From positions 1 through 62,385 of the forward strand of contig JAJDNF010000095.1 of NCBI GenBank assembly GCA_022340805.1: DNA of 62,385 nucleotides, given 5' to 3'. Shown here piece after piece: positions 30,379 through 39,381 of the stretch. The translations under genes were made by a program, and so were the position numbers. Position 1 is the stretch's first letter. Each line of letters opens with the position of its first letter. Source of the stretch: Chromatiaceae bacterium (GTDB lineage Bacteria > Pseudomonadota > Gammaproteobacteria > Chromatiales > Chromatiaceae). The notes under the pieces are model-generated. The model saw nothing but the letters and a program-made list of their open reading frames with translations, had not been told where the DNA came from and searched no databases.

Positions 30379-30672
30379 TCATCCCTTGTTGGAGGCGGCG
30401 TTGTCGATCCGGCCGATCGCACAGCTGACGAAAGACTTGGCCTTGGCCGCCGCGGCCTTCATGCCCTCGACCGAGCCCACCTCCGGATAGCCCATCCTGG
30501 CCAGCGCGATCACCACCTGGTCGCGCCACGCCGGGTTGCCGCCGATCTCGACCAGCCCCTGGGCAATGTCGACCTCGACCGTCTGCGCGAGCTGCTTCTC
30601 CAGGAGCTTGCTGCGAATGGTGTTGGCGCAGCCGCCGCACTTGATGTTCTCGACCGCAATCGTATAGCTCAT
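30379..30672 (-). CDS. Heavy-metal-associated (HMA) domain protein, MerP/CopZ-like
   Basis: The N-terminal half is a small ferredoxin-like metal carrier with metal site K-C-G-G-C at Cys12/Cys15 (the usual motif is MxCxxC; here Lys replaces the first residue pattern). The second half (about residues 68-97) is an Ala/Lys-rich tail with one more Cys. 97 aa. AGGAGACC precedes ATG 30672, which overlaps the merR stop by ATGA. It probably shuttles Cu(I) between cytosolic sites and the regulator or pump. Confidence 0.85.
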   Translation of the reverse strand: MSYTIAVENIKCGGCANTIRSKLLEKQLAQTVEVDIAQGLVEIGGNPAWRDQVVIALARMGYPEVGSVEGMKAAAAKAKSFVSCAIGRIDNAASNKG

Positions 30673-31076
30673 GACCTGGTCTCCTGTGAGTCGTCGATGC
30701 GCGCAATGATCGGACAGGCGCCCGCGCTGGCGCGGCACTGGTTCACCAACTCGGCCAATTCGTCGCGCAGCCGGCTCAGTGTCTCGATACGCTGCTCGAT
30801 GGCCGCGAGCTTGGTCTCGGTCATGCTGCGCACATCGCTGCGCACATCGCCGGGCTGCTCGCGCAGCAGCAGCAGCTGGGCAATCTCGTCCAGGCTGAAA
30901 TCCATCGCCTGGGCCCTTTTCACAAAGCGCAGGCGGGCGAGCTCGCGCGAGCCATAGCGTCGCTGGCCGCCGGAATTGCGTTGCACGCTGCCGAGCAGAC
31001 CGATGCGTTCGTAGTAGCGTAGCGTGTCGTGCGAAAGCCCGGTCTGCGCAGCGATCTCGCCAATGCTCATGCCCAT
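30669..31076 (-). CDS. MerR-family heavy-metal-responsive regulator
   Basis: N-terminal winged helix (MSIGEIAAQTGLSHDTLRYYERIGLL), a long dimerisation helix and a C-terminal metal loop with Cys114-X6-Cys121 (CRASAGACPII). CueR has C-X7-C, so this loop is one residue shorter and metal choice (Cu(I) against Zn/Cd/Pb) is open. 135 aa. It heads the operon merR-HMA-cusB-cusA-DUF924 and probably controls it through the dyad at 31119-31134. Confidence 0.9.
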   Translation of the reverse strand: MGMSIGEIAAQTGLSHDTLRYYERIGLLGSVQRNSGGQRRYGSRELARLRFVKRAQAMDFSLDEIAQLLLLREQPGDVRSDVRSMTETKLAAIEQRIETLSRLRDELAELVNQCRASAGACPIIARIDDSQETRS

Positions 31077-31108
31077 CTGCAGTGCCGCGCCGGTGTCGTT
31101 TAATACTC

Positions 31109-31139
31109 AGACTAATAGCTGGAGCTGACTCCAGGTCAA
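31109..31139 (-). promoter_or_regulatory. MerR-type promoter/operator of the metal-efflux operon
   Basis: On the minus strand: -35 TTGACC (31139-31134), then the dyad CTGGAG-N4-CTCCAG (31134-31119) in the spacer, then a TAGTCT -10 (31114-31109) at 19 bases. An over-long spacer with a central dyad is the hallmark of MerR-activated promoters. The dyad resembles ZntR sites more than CueR sites. Alternative -10 TATTAG (31117-31112) would leave 16 bases. Confidence 0.75.
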
Positions 31140-31206
31140 GCCTGCCGGTTGTGCGGATTTGGCCACTACAGGCATGCGCGGCAGTCAGTGCGCCGAACGA
31201 CGGCTC

Positions 31207-32226
31207 TTACTCTGATTTAGCCTCGCGGCTCAGCAGGTTTTGCACCGCGGTTCGCGGGTCAAGGCCCTGGTAGAGAACCCGGTAGGTCTGCTCGGTAATC
31301 GGCATCTCGACACCGAGGGCGTTTGCCTTGGTATGCACCTCGCGTGCAGTCGCGACGCCCTCAACCTCCTGGCCGATCTCTCGCTTGGCCGCGGCGATGT
31401 CCAGACCCCTGGCCAGGGCCAGCCCCATGCGCCGGTTGCGTGACTGGTCGTCGGTACAGGTCAATGCCAGATCACCCAGCCCGGCGAGGCCCATGAAGGT
31501 CTCGGGGCGGCCACCCATCGCCAGTCCGAGCAGGGTGATCTCATGCAGGCCGCGCGTGATCAGCGCCGCGCGGGCGTTGGCACCAAAACCCAGGCCGTCG
31601 GAGATGCCGGCGGCGATCGCCATCACGTTCTTGGTCGCGCCGCCGACCTGGACGCCGATCAGGTCATCGCTGGTGTAGGCGCGGAAGTTATCGCCATGCA
31701 GGTAGGAGGCAACACGATCGGCATGCATCGGATTGTTCGACGCGACCGTGATCGCGGTCGGCAGGCCGCGTGCCACCTCGCCGGCAAAGGTCGGACCGGA
31801 TACCGCGGCCATATCGCAGTTCGGCAGGTATTGCGCGGCGACCGTGCTGAGCAGTTCGTGGCTGCTCGGGTCGAATCCCTTGGTCGCCCAGCTCAGCGTT
31901 TTCAGCTGCGGGCGGACCGCGACGATCTGGGCACAGACCGCGGCGAAGGCGTGACTCGGAACGACCACCAGGACCTCGTCGGCATTGCGCACGCTGCCGG
32001 CGAGATCAGCGGTCGGGTTCAATGTCTCCGGGAAACCGACACCGGGCAGATAATGCCGATTCTCGCGGTCATGTCGCAGTGCCTCGACCTCGCGCGGGTC
32101 GTGCCCCCACAACGCGACGTCGGCGCCGTTGCGCGCAAGATGGATCGCCAGCGCCGTGCCCCAGGAGCCGGCCCCGAGTACGGCCAGCTTGGTCTGCGTT
32201 GCGGTCAATTCAGTGTGCGGCGCCAC
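31207..32226 (-). CDS. gpsA: Glycerol-3-phosphate dehydrogenase [NAD(P)+]
   Basis: Reduces dihydroxyacetone phosphate to sn-glycerol-3-phosphate for phospholipids. The Rossmann motif LGAGSWGTALA is near the N-terminus, SWATKGFD and VSGPTFAGEVA mid-protein, and the catalytic Lys segment VGGATKNVMAIAAG follows. 339 aa with GTG start at 32226, overlapping secB by 17 bases; a TTG six codons in could also be the start. The secB-gpsA pairing is common in gammaproteobacteria. Confidence 0.95.
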   Translation of the reverse strand: MAPHTELTATQTKLAVLGAGSWGTALAIHLARNGADVALWGHDPREVEALRHDRENRHYLPGVGFPETLNPTADLAGSVRNADEVLVVVPSHAFAAVCAQIVAVRPQLKTLSWATKGFDPSSHELLSTVAAQYLPNCDMAAVSGPTFAGEVARGLPTAITVASNNPMHADRVASYLHGDNFRAYTSDDLIGVQVGGATKNVMAIAAGISDGLGFGANARAALITRGLHEITLLGLAMGGRPETFMGLAGLGDLALTCTDDQSRNRRMGLALARGLDIAAAKREIGQEVEGVATAREVHTKANALGVEMPITEQTYRVLYQGLDPRTAVQNLLSREAKSE

Positions 32227-32683
32227 TCTCGGCCGTGGCCGCCTGGGCCGCCTTGGCCTGACGCTGCTGCGTGTAAAGGGCCTCGAAATTCACCGGCTGC
32301 AGCACGAACTGCGGAAAACTTCCCCGCGTCACCAGGTCGGAGATCACCTCGCGTGCATACGGGAACAGCACGTTGGGTGCGGCGATGCCCATCAGCGCAT
32401 CCGCTTCGTCGTCGTTGAAACCCTGGACGTGGAACAGGCCGGCCTGCTTGACCTCGACCATGAACACCGTCTTGCCTTGGTGCTTGGCCTCCACGTTGAC
32501 GCTCATCACCAGCTCGACACTGGCGTTTTCCAGCTTGTGGACCTCGCTGCCGAGGCCGACGTTGATCTCCGGAGACCAGTTCTCCTGAAAGATCTGTGGG
32601 GTATTCGGTGCCTCAAAAGAGATGTCCTTGGTGTAGATCCGCTGGACCATGAATTGCCGCTGTGGCTGTTGCTCGTCGCTCAC
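32210..32683 (-). CDS. secB: Protein-export chaperone SecB
   Basis: Tetrameric cytosolic chaperone that keeps preproteins unfolded and hands them to SecA. Typical SecB segments: IYTKDISFEAPNTP, VGLGSEVHKLENASVELVMSVNV, KQAGLFHVQGF and CPNVLFPYAREVISDLVTRG-like text (here APNVLFPYAREV), followed by GSFPQFVLQPVNFEALY. GTG at 32683 follows AGGAG by 6 bases. 157 aa. Downstream of the rhodanese gene, as in E. coli (yibN-grxC-secB-gpsA); grxC is missing here. Confidence 0.96.
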   Translation of the reverse strand: MSDEQQPQRQFMVQRIYTKDISFEAPNTPQIFQENWSPEINVGLGSEVHKLENASVELVMSVNVEAKHQGKTVFMVEVKQAGLFHVQGFNDDEADALMGIAAPNVLFPYAREVISDLVTRGSFPQFVLQPVNFEALYTQQRQAKAAQAATAESGAAH

Positions 32684-32704
32684 TGTGTTCTCCTGCTGGA
32701 CAAC

Positions 32705-33127
32705 TTATTTCCGTTTGACGGGCAGATTGGCGCTCTGCCACGCCAGCATGCCGCCCCGTAGATTCTTCACATTCTCGAAGCCGTGCTTGCGCAGCAGGCT
32801 GCAGGCCGCGCCGGAGCGCGAGCCGGATCGGCAAACCGCCACGATTGGGCGATTGCGATGCTTCTCCAGTTGTTTGAGATTGTTGCCGAGACCGTTCAGT
32901 GGCACGTTTATCGCGTTGACGATATGGCCGTCCTTGAACTCGGCCATCGAGCGCACGTCGAGCACGACGGCCTCTTCGTGGTTTATCAGTGCGGTCGCGC
33001 CCAGCGGGTCCACCGCATCCTTGCCGCCGGACTCCGCCACCAGGTTCCAGACCAATGCCGCCGCCACGGCAACAAAGGCCCCAACCAGCAGGGCGTGGTT
33101 ACCTGCGAATTCGACGAATTGCTCCAT
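32705..33127 (-). CDS. Membrane-anchored rhodanese-like protein (YibN type)
   Basis: One N-terminal transmembrane helix (about residues 10-30) anchors a single rhodanese domain in the inner membrane. The active loop CRSGSRSG supplies the persulfide-forming Cys, preceded by VVLDVRSMAEFKDGHI. 140 aa, start ATG 33127 with GAGGA upstream. Probably a sulfurtransferase near secB-gpsA. An ArsR gene with Cys residues suited to persulfide sensing lies just upstream. Confidence 0.88.
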   Translation of the reverse strand: MEQFVEFAGNHALLVGAFVAVAAALVWNLVAESGGKDAVDPLGATALINHEEAVVLDVRSMAEFKDGHIVNAINVPLNGLGNNLKQLEKHRNRPIVAVCRSGSRSGAACSLLRKHGFENVKNLRGGMLAWQSANLPVKRK

Positions 33128-33242
33128 GAATCCTCGCTAGCGTCGTTGCTTCACCTAGACGCCACAAACGACGAAACGGGAGGCCTAGGCCTGCCCGTTC
33201 GTGGAAAAACGGCCCGGATCACGCGCGAAAGCGCGCTACGGC

Positions 33243-33599
33243 TCAGTGCTCATGGCTGCAGAACACCTCACGCATCATACAGATCAAGCGCAGGGTGCGG
33301 TTGTCACTGACGCGGTAGAAGACCCGGTTGGCATCTTTGCGGGAGGTGAGAATACCCTTATCGCGCAGGATGGCAAGGTGCTGGGAAATGTTACTCTGCG
33401 ATGTCCCGACCTCGTCGACGATATCCTGCACGCTGACCTCTTTGTCGCCCAGGGTGCACAGGATCTTCAGCCGTAACGGGTGGGACATGGCCTTCAGGGA
33501 GCGCGAGGCGCGGTCGATATCCTCATCGCCTTCAAGCAGCGAAAGCTCGCTATCAAATTCGTCATGCATAGAAACGATTGCTTTCTCGTGAAGTTTCAC
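33243..33599 (-). CDS. ArsR-family winged-helix repressor, BigR/SqrR-like
   Basis: A 118-aa dimeric repressor. Helix-turn-helix VQDIVDEVGTSQSNISQHLAIL, wing RKDANRVFYRVSD. Three Cys: Cys48 at LKILCTL, and Cys107 and Cys114 in the last helix (ICMMREVFCSHEH). A Cys at the LKILC position plus one in the final helix is the arrangement used by the persulfide sensors BigR/SqrR; a metal site is the alternative. GTG at 33599 follows AGGAGG at 9 bases. Confidence 0.85.
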   Translation of the reverse strand: MKLHEKAIVSMHDEFDSELSLLEGDEDIDRASRSLKAMSHPLRLKILCTLGDKEVSVQDIVDEVGTSQSNISQHLAILRDKGILTSRKDANRVFYRVSDNRTLRLICMMREVFCSHEH

Positions 33600-33619
33600 A
33601 GCCGAACTCCTCCTCTGGG

Positions 33620-33648
33620 CTATTTACTAGCCTCTAATCTAATAATAG
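33620..33648. promoter_or_regulatory. Imperfect inverted repeat upstream of arsR-type gene
   Basis: CTATTTACTAG and CTAATAATAG form an imperfect dyad about 20-50 bases before the ArsR start in an AT-rich stretch of a GC-rich genome. It fits an autoregulatory ArsR operator overlapping the promoter. The next ~245 bases up to gpmI include another AT-rich stretch (33655-33725) likely to hold the gpmI promoter; no clear hexamers. Confidence 0.35.
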
Positions 33649-33894
33649 ACCGCTATTGAAACAGCAAAAAGCCACGCGGGGCGAGCATTTTTCTTCAATT
33701 TACGGACAATATTCTTTTATGACCCGCGCTGTATCGGGCCCTCAACTGGCGTGCCCCGAACTAACATGGTTCAATATGCGCCGCGGAACGCGGCGCCGAA
33801 ACCATCCCGGGTTCCCGACATTTTTTTGTCATTATTCATGGGGTTGATCGGGAGCCGGGGCACTGATGCCGGGTCGCTCCGAATTAGGCAGACG

Positions 33895-35451
33895 ATGAAC
33901 AAAAAGGTACGCCCAGCAGTTCTTCTCGTCCTCGATGGATGGGGAATGAGCGACAATGCCGACCACAACGCCATTCTGGGAGCACGTACCCCTGTCTGGG
34001 ACCGCCTCTGGGCGGATTATCCACACACCGCAATCCGCACCTCCGGCTCGGCGGTCGGTCTGCCCGGCGGGCAGATGGGCAATTCAGAGGTCGGGCATCT
34101 GAATCTCGGCGCTGGCCGGGTCGTCTACCAGGAATTCACCCGCATCGGGCGCTCCATCCGCACCGGTTCGTTTTTTTCCAACCGCACGCTGACCGACGCG
34201 GTCGACCTGGCGGTGGCGAATGGAACCGCCGTGCATATTCTGGGGCTGTTGTCGCCCGGCGGGGTGCACAGCCACGAGGAACACATCCACGCGATGGCCA
34301 GGCTCGCGGTCGAGCGTGGTGCGCGGCAGGTCTATCTGCATGCCTTCCTCGATGGGCGCGACATGCCGCCGAAGAGCGCTGAGCCGTCGCTGAAGGCGAT
34401 GGACGAGGTGTTTGCACAGCTCGGTCGAGGCCGCATCGCCACCTTGATCGGTCGCTACTATGCGATGGACCGCGACCACCGTTGGGACCGGATAAAACAG
34501 GCCTACGACCTGATCACCGAGGGCAAGGGCGTACACTGCGCGACCTCCGCGGTCCAGGCGCTGCATGATGCCTACGCGCGTGGCGAGAGCGATGAGTTCG
34601 TCAAGGCCTCGTGCATCGGCCCGCCGCTGAAGGTCGCCGATGGTGACGTCTTAATCAATATGAACTACCGATCGGACCGGGCGCGCCAGATCACCCGGCC
34701 GTTCATCGAGCCGGATTTCGATGGCTTCGAACGCGAGCTAAAGCCGCGGCTCGCGTCATTTGTCTCGCTGACCGAGTACAGCAAGGATTTCGATATACCG
34801 GTGGCCTATCCGCCCGAGCACCTGGCGAACACCTTCGGCGAGTACATCGCGAATCTCGGCCTGCACCAGCTGCGCATTGCCGAGACCGAGAAGTACGCCC
34901 ATGTCACCTTCTTTTTCAACGGCGGCATCGAGGCCCCGAACGAGGGTGAGGAACGTATCCTGGTGCCGTCCCCGAAGGTCGCCACCTACGACCTGCAGCC
35001 GGAGATGAGCGCCCACGAGGTCACCGACCGGCTGGTCGAGGCGATCCGTGGCGGACGTTTCGATGCGATCATCTGCAACTACGCGAATGGTGACATGGTC
35101 GGGCATACAGGCAACTACGAGGCTGCGGTCAAGGCGATCGAGGTGCTCGACGCGTGTCTCGGCCGAGTGACGGACGCGGTCATCGCGGTTGGCGGCGAGC
35201 TGCTGATCACCGCCGATCACGGCAATGCCGAGCAGATGATGGATCCCAAGGCCCATCAGGTGCACACCGCCCACACGACCAACCCGGTGCCGTTGATCTA
35301 CGTCGGTAACGGGGCCCCCGCGCTGATGGAGAACGGTGCCTTGTGCGACGTAGCCCCGACCCTGTTGCAGATCATGGGACTGCCGCAACCAGCAGAGATG
35401 ACCGGGCGCTCCCTGCTGGTGACGGCCGACGCCGACGCCGACGCCGCCTGA
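33895..35451 (+). CDS. gpmI: 2,3-bisphosphoglycerate-independent phosphoglycerate mutase
   Basis: Mn-dependent glycolytic enzyme of the alkaline phosphatase fold interconverting 3- and 2-phosphoglycerate. The opening [11 protein letters not shown] holds the first metal Asp; [15 protein letters not shown] holds the phosphoserine nucleophile Ser64; [11 protein letters not shown] holds late metal ligands. 518 aa from ATG 33895; the 48 upstream codons of the open frame look non-coding. A CCACGC/GCGTGG stem just after the stop lacks a T run. Confidence 0.96.
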   Translation: MNKKVRPAVLLVLDGWGMSDNADHNAILGARTPVWDRLWADYPHTAIRTSGSAVGLPGGQMGNSEVGHLNLGAGRVVYQEFTRIGRSIRTGSFFSNRTLTDAVDLAVANGTAVHILGLLSPGGVHSHEEHIHAMARLAVERGARQVYLHAFLDGRDMPPKSAEPSLKAMDEVFAQLGRGRIATLIGRYYAMDRDHRWDRIKQAYDLITEGKGVHCATSAVQALHDAYARGESDEFVKASCIGPPLKVADGDVLINMNYRSDRARQITRPFIEPDFDGFERELKPRLASFVSLTEYSKDFDIPVAYPPEHLANTFGEYIANLGLHQLRIAETEKYAHVTFFFNGGIEAPNEGEERILVPSPKVATYDLQPEMSAHEVTDRLVEAIRGGRFDAIICNYANGDMVGHTGNYEAAVKAIEVLDACLGRVTDAVIAVGGELLITADHGNAEQMMDPKAHQVHTAHTTNPVPLIYVGNGAPALMENGALCDVAPTLLQIMGLPQPAEMTGRSLLVTADADADAA

Positions 35452-35506
35452 AACCCGCCACGCGCCCTGGCGTGGTACCGGCGAGGCTGCCTGATATGCT
35501 CTTGCC

Positions 35507-36697
35507 ATGCGGACCCCAGCAATCCAGATGTCGTCCCTGCGTATCCTGCTGATCTGCGTGCTGGGTCTCGGCCCCGCCGCAGTCGGCATGGCTGCGGAAT
35601 CTACAGCGGACGGCCAGCGCGAGCAGCTCGATGCGCTGCGTGAACGCATATCCGGACTTCGCGCAGCGATGGAGTCGAAGAGCGGCGAAAAGACCGTGCT
35701 GTCGCGCCAGTTGCAGGATTCGGAGCAGGAGATCGGGCGTTTCGCGCGCCGCTTGCGCGTGCTCGACGGCCGCCTTGAGCGCCAGCGCCAGCGCCTGCAC
35801 GAGCTGCAGCGAGAGCACCTCGCGCAGCGCGACGCACTGGAGATGCAGCGCCGCGCATTGGCACGCCAGACCCGCGCCGCCTATGCAATGGGGCGGCAGG
35901 AGCGTCTGAAGATACTGCTCAATCAGCAGGACCCGGCCACGGTCGGCCGCGCGATGGTCTACTACGATTACCTGAACAGGGCGCGGGCTGAGAAGATTCG
36001 CCAGATCAGAGGGCAGATGGAGCGCCTGGCGGAGACCGAGCGGGTGATCCGTGACGAAGAACGCAAGCTCGCCCAGCTGCACGAGGAGCAGGTTCGAGAA
36101 CTCGCGGCCATGCAGCATTCGCAGGATCAGCGACGTGCGGTGGTAGCGATGCTGACCCGCGAACTCAACGACCAGAGCGAGCAGCTCGATCGCCTGCAAT
36201 CCGACGAGCGCGAGTTGCAGACCCTGCTCGACGGCATCGGGCAGGCGCTGGCGGATATCCCGGTAGAAGATCCGCAGCAGGTCGATTTTGCCGGGCTGCG
36301 CGGCAAGCTGCCTTGGCCGGCGACCGGACGGATCGTGAACCGCTTCGGCAGCCCCAAGCTCGGAAGCCTGGTCTGGGACGGTGTTATGATCGCAGCGCCC
36401 GAAGGCCGTGAGGTGCGCGCAGTGCACCATGGTCGGGTGGCGTTTGCGGACTGGTTGCGCGGCTTCGGTCTGCTGCTGATCGTCGATCACGGTGACGGCT
36501 ATATGACCCTGTATGGGCACAACCAGAGCCTGTTCAAGGAGGCCGGAGACTGGGTAGGGGTCAACGAGCCTGTGGCGCTGGTTGGAAGCAGCGGCGGTCG
36601 TGAGAAGGCCGGAGTTTATTTCGGAATCAGGTACCAGGGGCGTCCGGTCGATCCGGCCAAATGGTGCCGCCGTCCCACCGGCAGCAAGGTGGGTTGA
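35507..36697 (+). CDS. envC: EnvC-like murein hydrolase activator (degenerate M23 domain)
   Basis: Periplasmic divisome factor that activates amidases. An N-terminal signal peptide, then long coiled coils (about residues 35-265, rich in Glu/Arg/Gln), then a LytM/M23 domain. Catalytic residues are lost as in EnvC: the first site reads NRFGSPKLGSLVWDG without the zinc His, and the usual LHFEIR is VYFGIR; LYGH remains. 396 aa; a second ATG at 35528 is possible. Between gpmI and ctpA as in many gammaproteobacteria. Confidence 0.92.
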   Translation: MRTPAIQMSSLRILLICVLGLGPAAVGMAAESTADGQREQLDALRERISGLRAAMESKSGEKTVLSRQLQDSEQEIGRFARRLRVLDGRLERQRQRLHELQREHLAQRDALEMQRRALARQTRAAYAMGRQERLKILLNQQDPATVGRAMVYYDYLNRARAEKIRQIRGQMERLAETERVIRDEERKLAQLHEEQVRELAAMQHSQDQRRAVVAMLTRELNDQSEQLDRLQSDERELQTLLDGIGQALADIPVEDPQQVDFAGLRGKLPWPATGRIVNRFGSPKLGSLVWDGVMIAAPEGREVRAVHHGRVAFADWLRGFGLLLIVDHGDGYMTLYGHNQSLFKEAGDWVGVNEPVALVGSSGGREKAGVYFGIRYQGRPVDPAKWCRRPTGSKVG

Positions 36698-36737
36698 CAC
36701 TGCATCCGCTATGGTGGGGCAGCATTTTGAGGTAGTT

Positions 36738-38066
36738 ATGAAGCACAGCTTGGCTGCGGTATCTGCGGTCGTATGTCTCGTGGTCGCCGGCGGACTGGCC
36801 TATGCCGATTCGGCACCGGCCGAGGAAACGAATTCGACGTCGGCGCTGCCGCTCGAGGAACTGCGCGTGTTTGCCGAGGTGTTTGGGCGGATCAAGAGCG
36901 ACTACGTCGAGCCAGTCGACGATCGCAAGCTGCTGAAGTACGCCATCGAGGGCATGTTGAGCGGTCTCGATCCGCATTCGGCCTATCTCGACGAAGAGGA
37001 CTACCGCGAACTGCGCGTCGGCACCAGCGGCGAGTTCGGTGGGCTGGGAATCGAGGTCGGCATGGAGAACGGCTTCGTCAAGGTGATCTCGCCGATCGAC
37101 GACACCCCGGCCCAGCGGGCCGGCGTGCTAGCGGGCGACCTGATCATCCGTCTCGACGACCAGCCGGTGAAGGGCATGTCGCTGGACGATGCGGTCAAGC
37201 AGATGCGTGGCAAACCTGGGACCAAGATCCGTCTGACCATCGTGCGCGAGGGCGGGGACAAGCCGATAACGATCACGGTCGTGCGTGACGTGATCAAAAC
37301 GGTCAGCGTCAAGCAGCGCATGCTCGAACCCGGTTTTGGATATGTCCGGATATCGCAATTCCAGGCGCGCACGCCGGAGGATATGTTGACCGCGATCGGT
37401 GGCCTCAAGCGCCAGGCCGGGGGGGCTTTGAAGGGCCTGATACTCGACCTGCGTAACAACCCGGGCGGGGTGTTGAACGCGGCGGTCGCTGTCAGCGATG
37501 CGTTCCTGACCGACGGCACGATTGTGTACACGGAAGGCCGGGTCGGAGACTCGCAGCTCAAGTTCAAGGCGGCGCCGGATGATGTGCTCGACGGTGGACC
37601 GATGGTGGTGCTGGTGAACGGGGGCTCGGCGTCGGCGTCCGAGATCGTCGCCGGTGCGCTGCAGGACCAAAAGCGGGCCGTGATCATGGGCCAGCAGACC
37701 TTCGGCAAGGGTTCCGTGCAGACCATCGTCGCCGTCAACGAGCGGACCGCGGTCAAGTTGACCACCGCACGCTATTTCACGCCGAACGGGCGATCCATCC
37801 AGGCCGAGGGCATAGTTCCGGACATCACGCTCGGCAACGTGCGCCTGACCAAGGGCGAGGACCCGGCCACGCCACTCAAGGAGGCAGACCTCGCTGGCCA
37901 TCTGGTCAACCCGGAGAACAACGGCAATGGCAATGGCAATGGCAAAGCGAAAAAGGCGGCACCGGATGCGGCCGCCGCCGAGGCCGCCGAGTCGGATTAT
38001 GCCCTGAGCGAGGCATTGAACCTGTTGAAAGGTCTGGTCATCCTGCGCCCCGGCGGCAGCGCCTGA
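36738..38066 (+). CDS. Carboxyl-terminal processing protease (S41 family)
   Basis: Periplasmic CtpA/Prc-type serine protease. Signal peptide (about 25 residues), then a PDZ domain (GGLGIEVGM...SPIDDTPAQRAGVLAGD), then the catalytic domain with the nucleophile segment GGSASASEI (Ser near 297-299) and Lys in QQTFGKGSVQ. The C-terminus has a low-complexity NGNGNGNGK stretch encoded by three GGCAAT units (37923-37945) and an Ala-rich tail. 442 aa. ATG 36738 follows a GAGG site 40 bases after envC. It probably degrades or trims cell-wall hydrolases. Confidence 0.94.
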   Translation: MKHSLAAVSAVVCLVVAGGLAYADSAPAEETNSTSALPLEELRVFAEVFGRIKSDYVEPVDDRKLLKYAIEGMLSGLDPHSAYLDEEDYRELRVGTSGEFGGLGIEVGMENGFVKVISPIDDTPAQRAGVLAGDLIIRLDDQPVKGMSLDDAVKQMRGKPGTKIRLTIVREGGDKPITITVVRDVIKTVSVKQRMLEPGFGYVRISQFQARTPEDMLTAIGGLKRQAGGALKGLILDLRNNPGGVLNAAVAVSDAFLTDGTIVYTEGRVGDSQLKFKAAPDDVLDGGPMVVLVNGGSASASEIVAGALQDQKRAVIMGQQTFGKGSVQTIVAVNERTAVKLTTARYFTPNGRSIQAEGIVPDITLGNVRLTKGEDPATPLKEADLAGHLVNPENNGNGNGNGKAKKAAPDAAAAEAAESDYALSEALNLLKGLVILRPGGSA

Positions 38067-38080
38067 GCGGGGGCCACGCG

Positions 38081-38872
38081 ATGCGCTGCCTGCTCATCCT
38101 GATCTGCTCGCTTCTGGCAATGCCGGCGGGTGCGCAGAGGCCGGCGCGCATCGCGATCATCATCGACGACCTGGGCAACAATCTGCACCTTGGTCGTCAG
38201 GCCGTCGCACTGCCGGGTGCGCTGACCTATTCGATATTGCCGCAGTTGCCGTACAGCGCAGAGATCGCCCGGCGCGCACACGCCCAGGGCAAAGAGGTCA
38301 TGCTGCACCTGCCGATGCAGACCGGTGACGGGCGTGCGATGGGTCCGGGCGGCCTGCATCTGGCGATGGACCGCGACGAGTTTGCCCGCGAGGTACGCGC
38401 CGACCTGGCTGCCGTGCCTTATGTTTCCGGCGTCAACAACCACATGGGCAGCCTGCTGACCGCCCATCCCGGGGCCATGCGCTGGCTGATGGAAGACCTC
38501 GCCTGTTTCGACCGGCTGTATTTCGTCGACAGCCGGACTGACGTACGCACGGTGGCTCGCAGATACGCGAGAGAGGCCGGCCTGGCGAACGCGCAGCGCG
38601 ACGTGTTTCTCGACAACCTGCAGGATGCGGCCTCCATCCGCAGCCAATTTAAGCACCTGCTCGCGACCGCCAGGCGGCGCGGTTTCGCGATTGGCATCGG
38701 TCATCCCTATCCCGAGACCCTCGCGGTGCTGGCGGCGCAACTGCCGACCTTGGCCGGCGAGGGTGTTGAACTGGTACCGGTCTCGCGACTGGTTGAAAAG
38801 AAGCGGAGCGAAAGGCTATGGCACGCGTCCTCGTCCCCCTTGCCAACGGTTGCGAAGAACTCGAGGCAGTAA
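38081..38872 (+). CDS. Divergent polysaccharide deacetylase family protein (YibQ)
   Basis: Signal peptide, then a NodB-like barrel: IAIIIDDLGNN at the start, MLHLPMQTGDGRAMGPGGL in the middle, GVNNHMGSLLTAHPGAM and FVDSRTDVRTVA later, GIGHPYPETLA near the end. The DUF610 family follows envC-ctpA in many gammaproteobacteria; its substrate is unproven but presumably cell-wall glycan. 263 aa. Its 3' end overlaps yajL by 55 bases, unusual for such a tight cluster. Confidence 0.88.
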   Translation: MRCLLILICSLLAMPAGAQRPARIAIIIDDLGNNLHLGRQAVALPGALTYSILPQLPYSAEIARRAHAQGKEVMLHLPMQTGDGRAMGPGGLHLAMDRDEFAREVRADLAAVPYVSGVNNHMGSLLTAHPGAMRWLMEDLACFDRLYFVDSRTDVRTVARRYAREAGLANAQRDVFLDNLQDAASIRSQFKHLLATARRRGFAIGIGHPYPETLAVLAAQLPTLAGEGVELVPVSRLVEKKRSERLWHASSSPLPTVAKNSRQ

Positions 38873-39375
38873 CCATCATCGATCTGTTGCGCCGCGCCGG
38901 CATCGAAGTCGTGACGGCCGGACTGGGCGAGGGGCCGGTGACCGCGAGCCGCGGCGTGGTGCTGATTCCCGATCGTCCTCTCGATGATGTCCTGAACGAT
39001 GAATTCGACATGATCGTGCTGCCGGGCGGCCAGCCCGGGGCCGACCATCTGGATGCGGATCCGCGCATCCATGCCCTGCTGCAGCGGATGGCCGAGTTGA
39101 ACAAATACACTGCGGCGATCTGTGCAGCCCCGAAGGTGCTGCTCAATGCCGGCGTGTTGGACGGCCACAAGGCGACCGCCTACCCGGGCGTGATCGATGG
39201 CCGCCTGGCGGCGACTTCCGTGCTCCTGACGGATGCGGTGGTTTGCGATGGCAAGGTCGTGACCTCCCGCGGTCCCGGCACCGCGATGGATTTTGCACTG
39301 ACCCTTATAGAACAGCTGCTGGGTGCCGATAAGAGACAGGAGGTCGAAAAACCGCTGCTGCGGCCGAAAGGATAG
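38818..39375 (+). CDS. yajL: DJ-1/PfpI family protein (YajL-like)
   Basis: A 185-aa Rossmann-like protein with the nucleophile elbow AAICAAPKVL (Cys102) and an N-terminal Glu (CEELEA), the catalytic pair of DJ-1 proteins. YajL-type members are proposed chaperones or deglycases; that activity is disputed. ATG at 38818 lies inside the yibQ reading frame in another frame, with AAAGG upstream, so translation is probably coupled. Confidence 0.9.
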   Translation: MARVLVPLANGCEELEAVTIIDLLRRAGIEVVTAGLGEGPVTASRGVVLIPDRPLDDVLNDEFDMIVLPGGQPGADHLDADPRIHALLQRMAELNKYTAAICAAPKVLLNAGVLDGHKATAYPGVIDGRLAATSVLLTDAVVCDGKVVTSRGPGTAMDFALTLIEQLLGADKRQEVEKPLLRPKG

Positions 39376-39381
39376 ACAACG

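Noticed and set aside
34017..34025. DnaA box TTATCCACA inside gpmI
   Set aside because: Within coding sequence with no cluster; about two chance matches are expected in the window.
37918..37945. Short tandem GGCAAT repeat near the ctpA 3' end, considered as CRISPR-like or phase-variable
   Set aside because: Only three units of six bases, in frame, encoding an NG linker; not a CRISPR and unlikely to shift frame.
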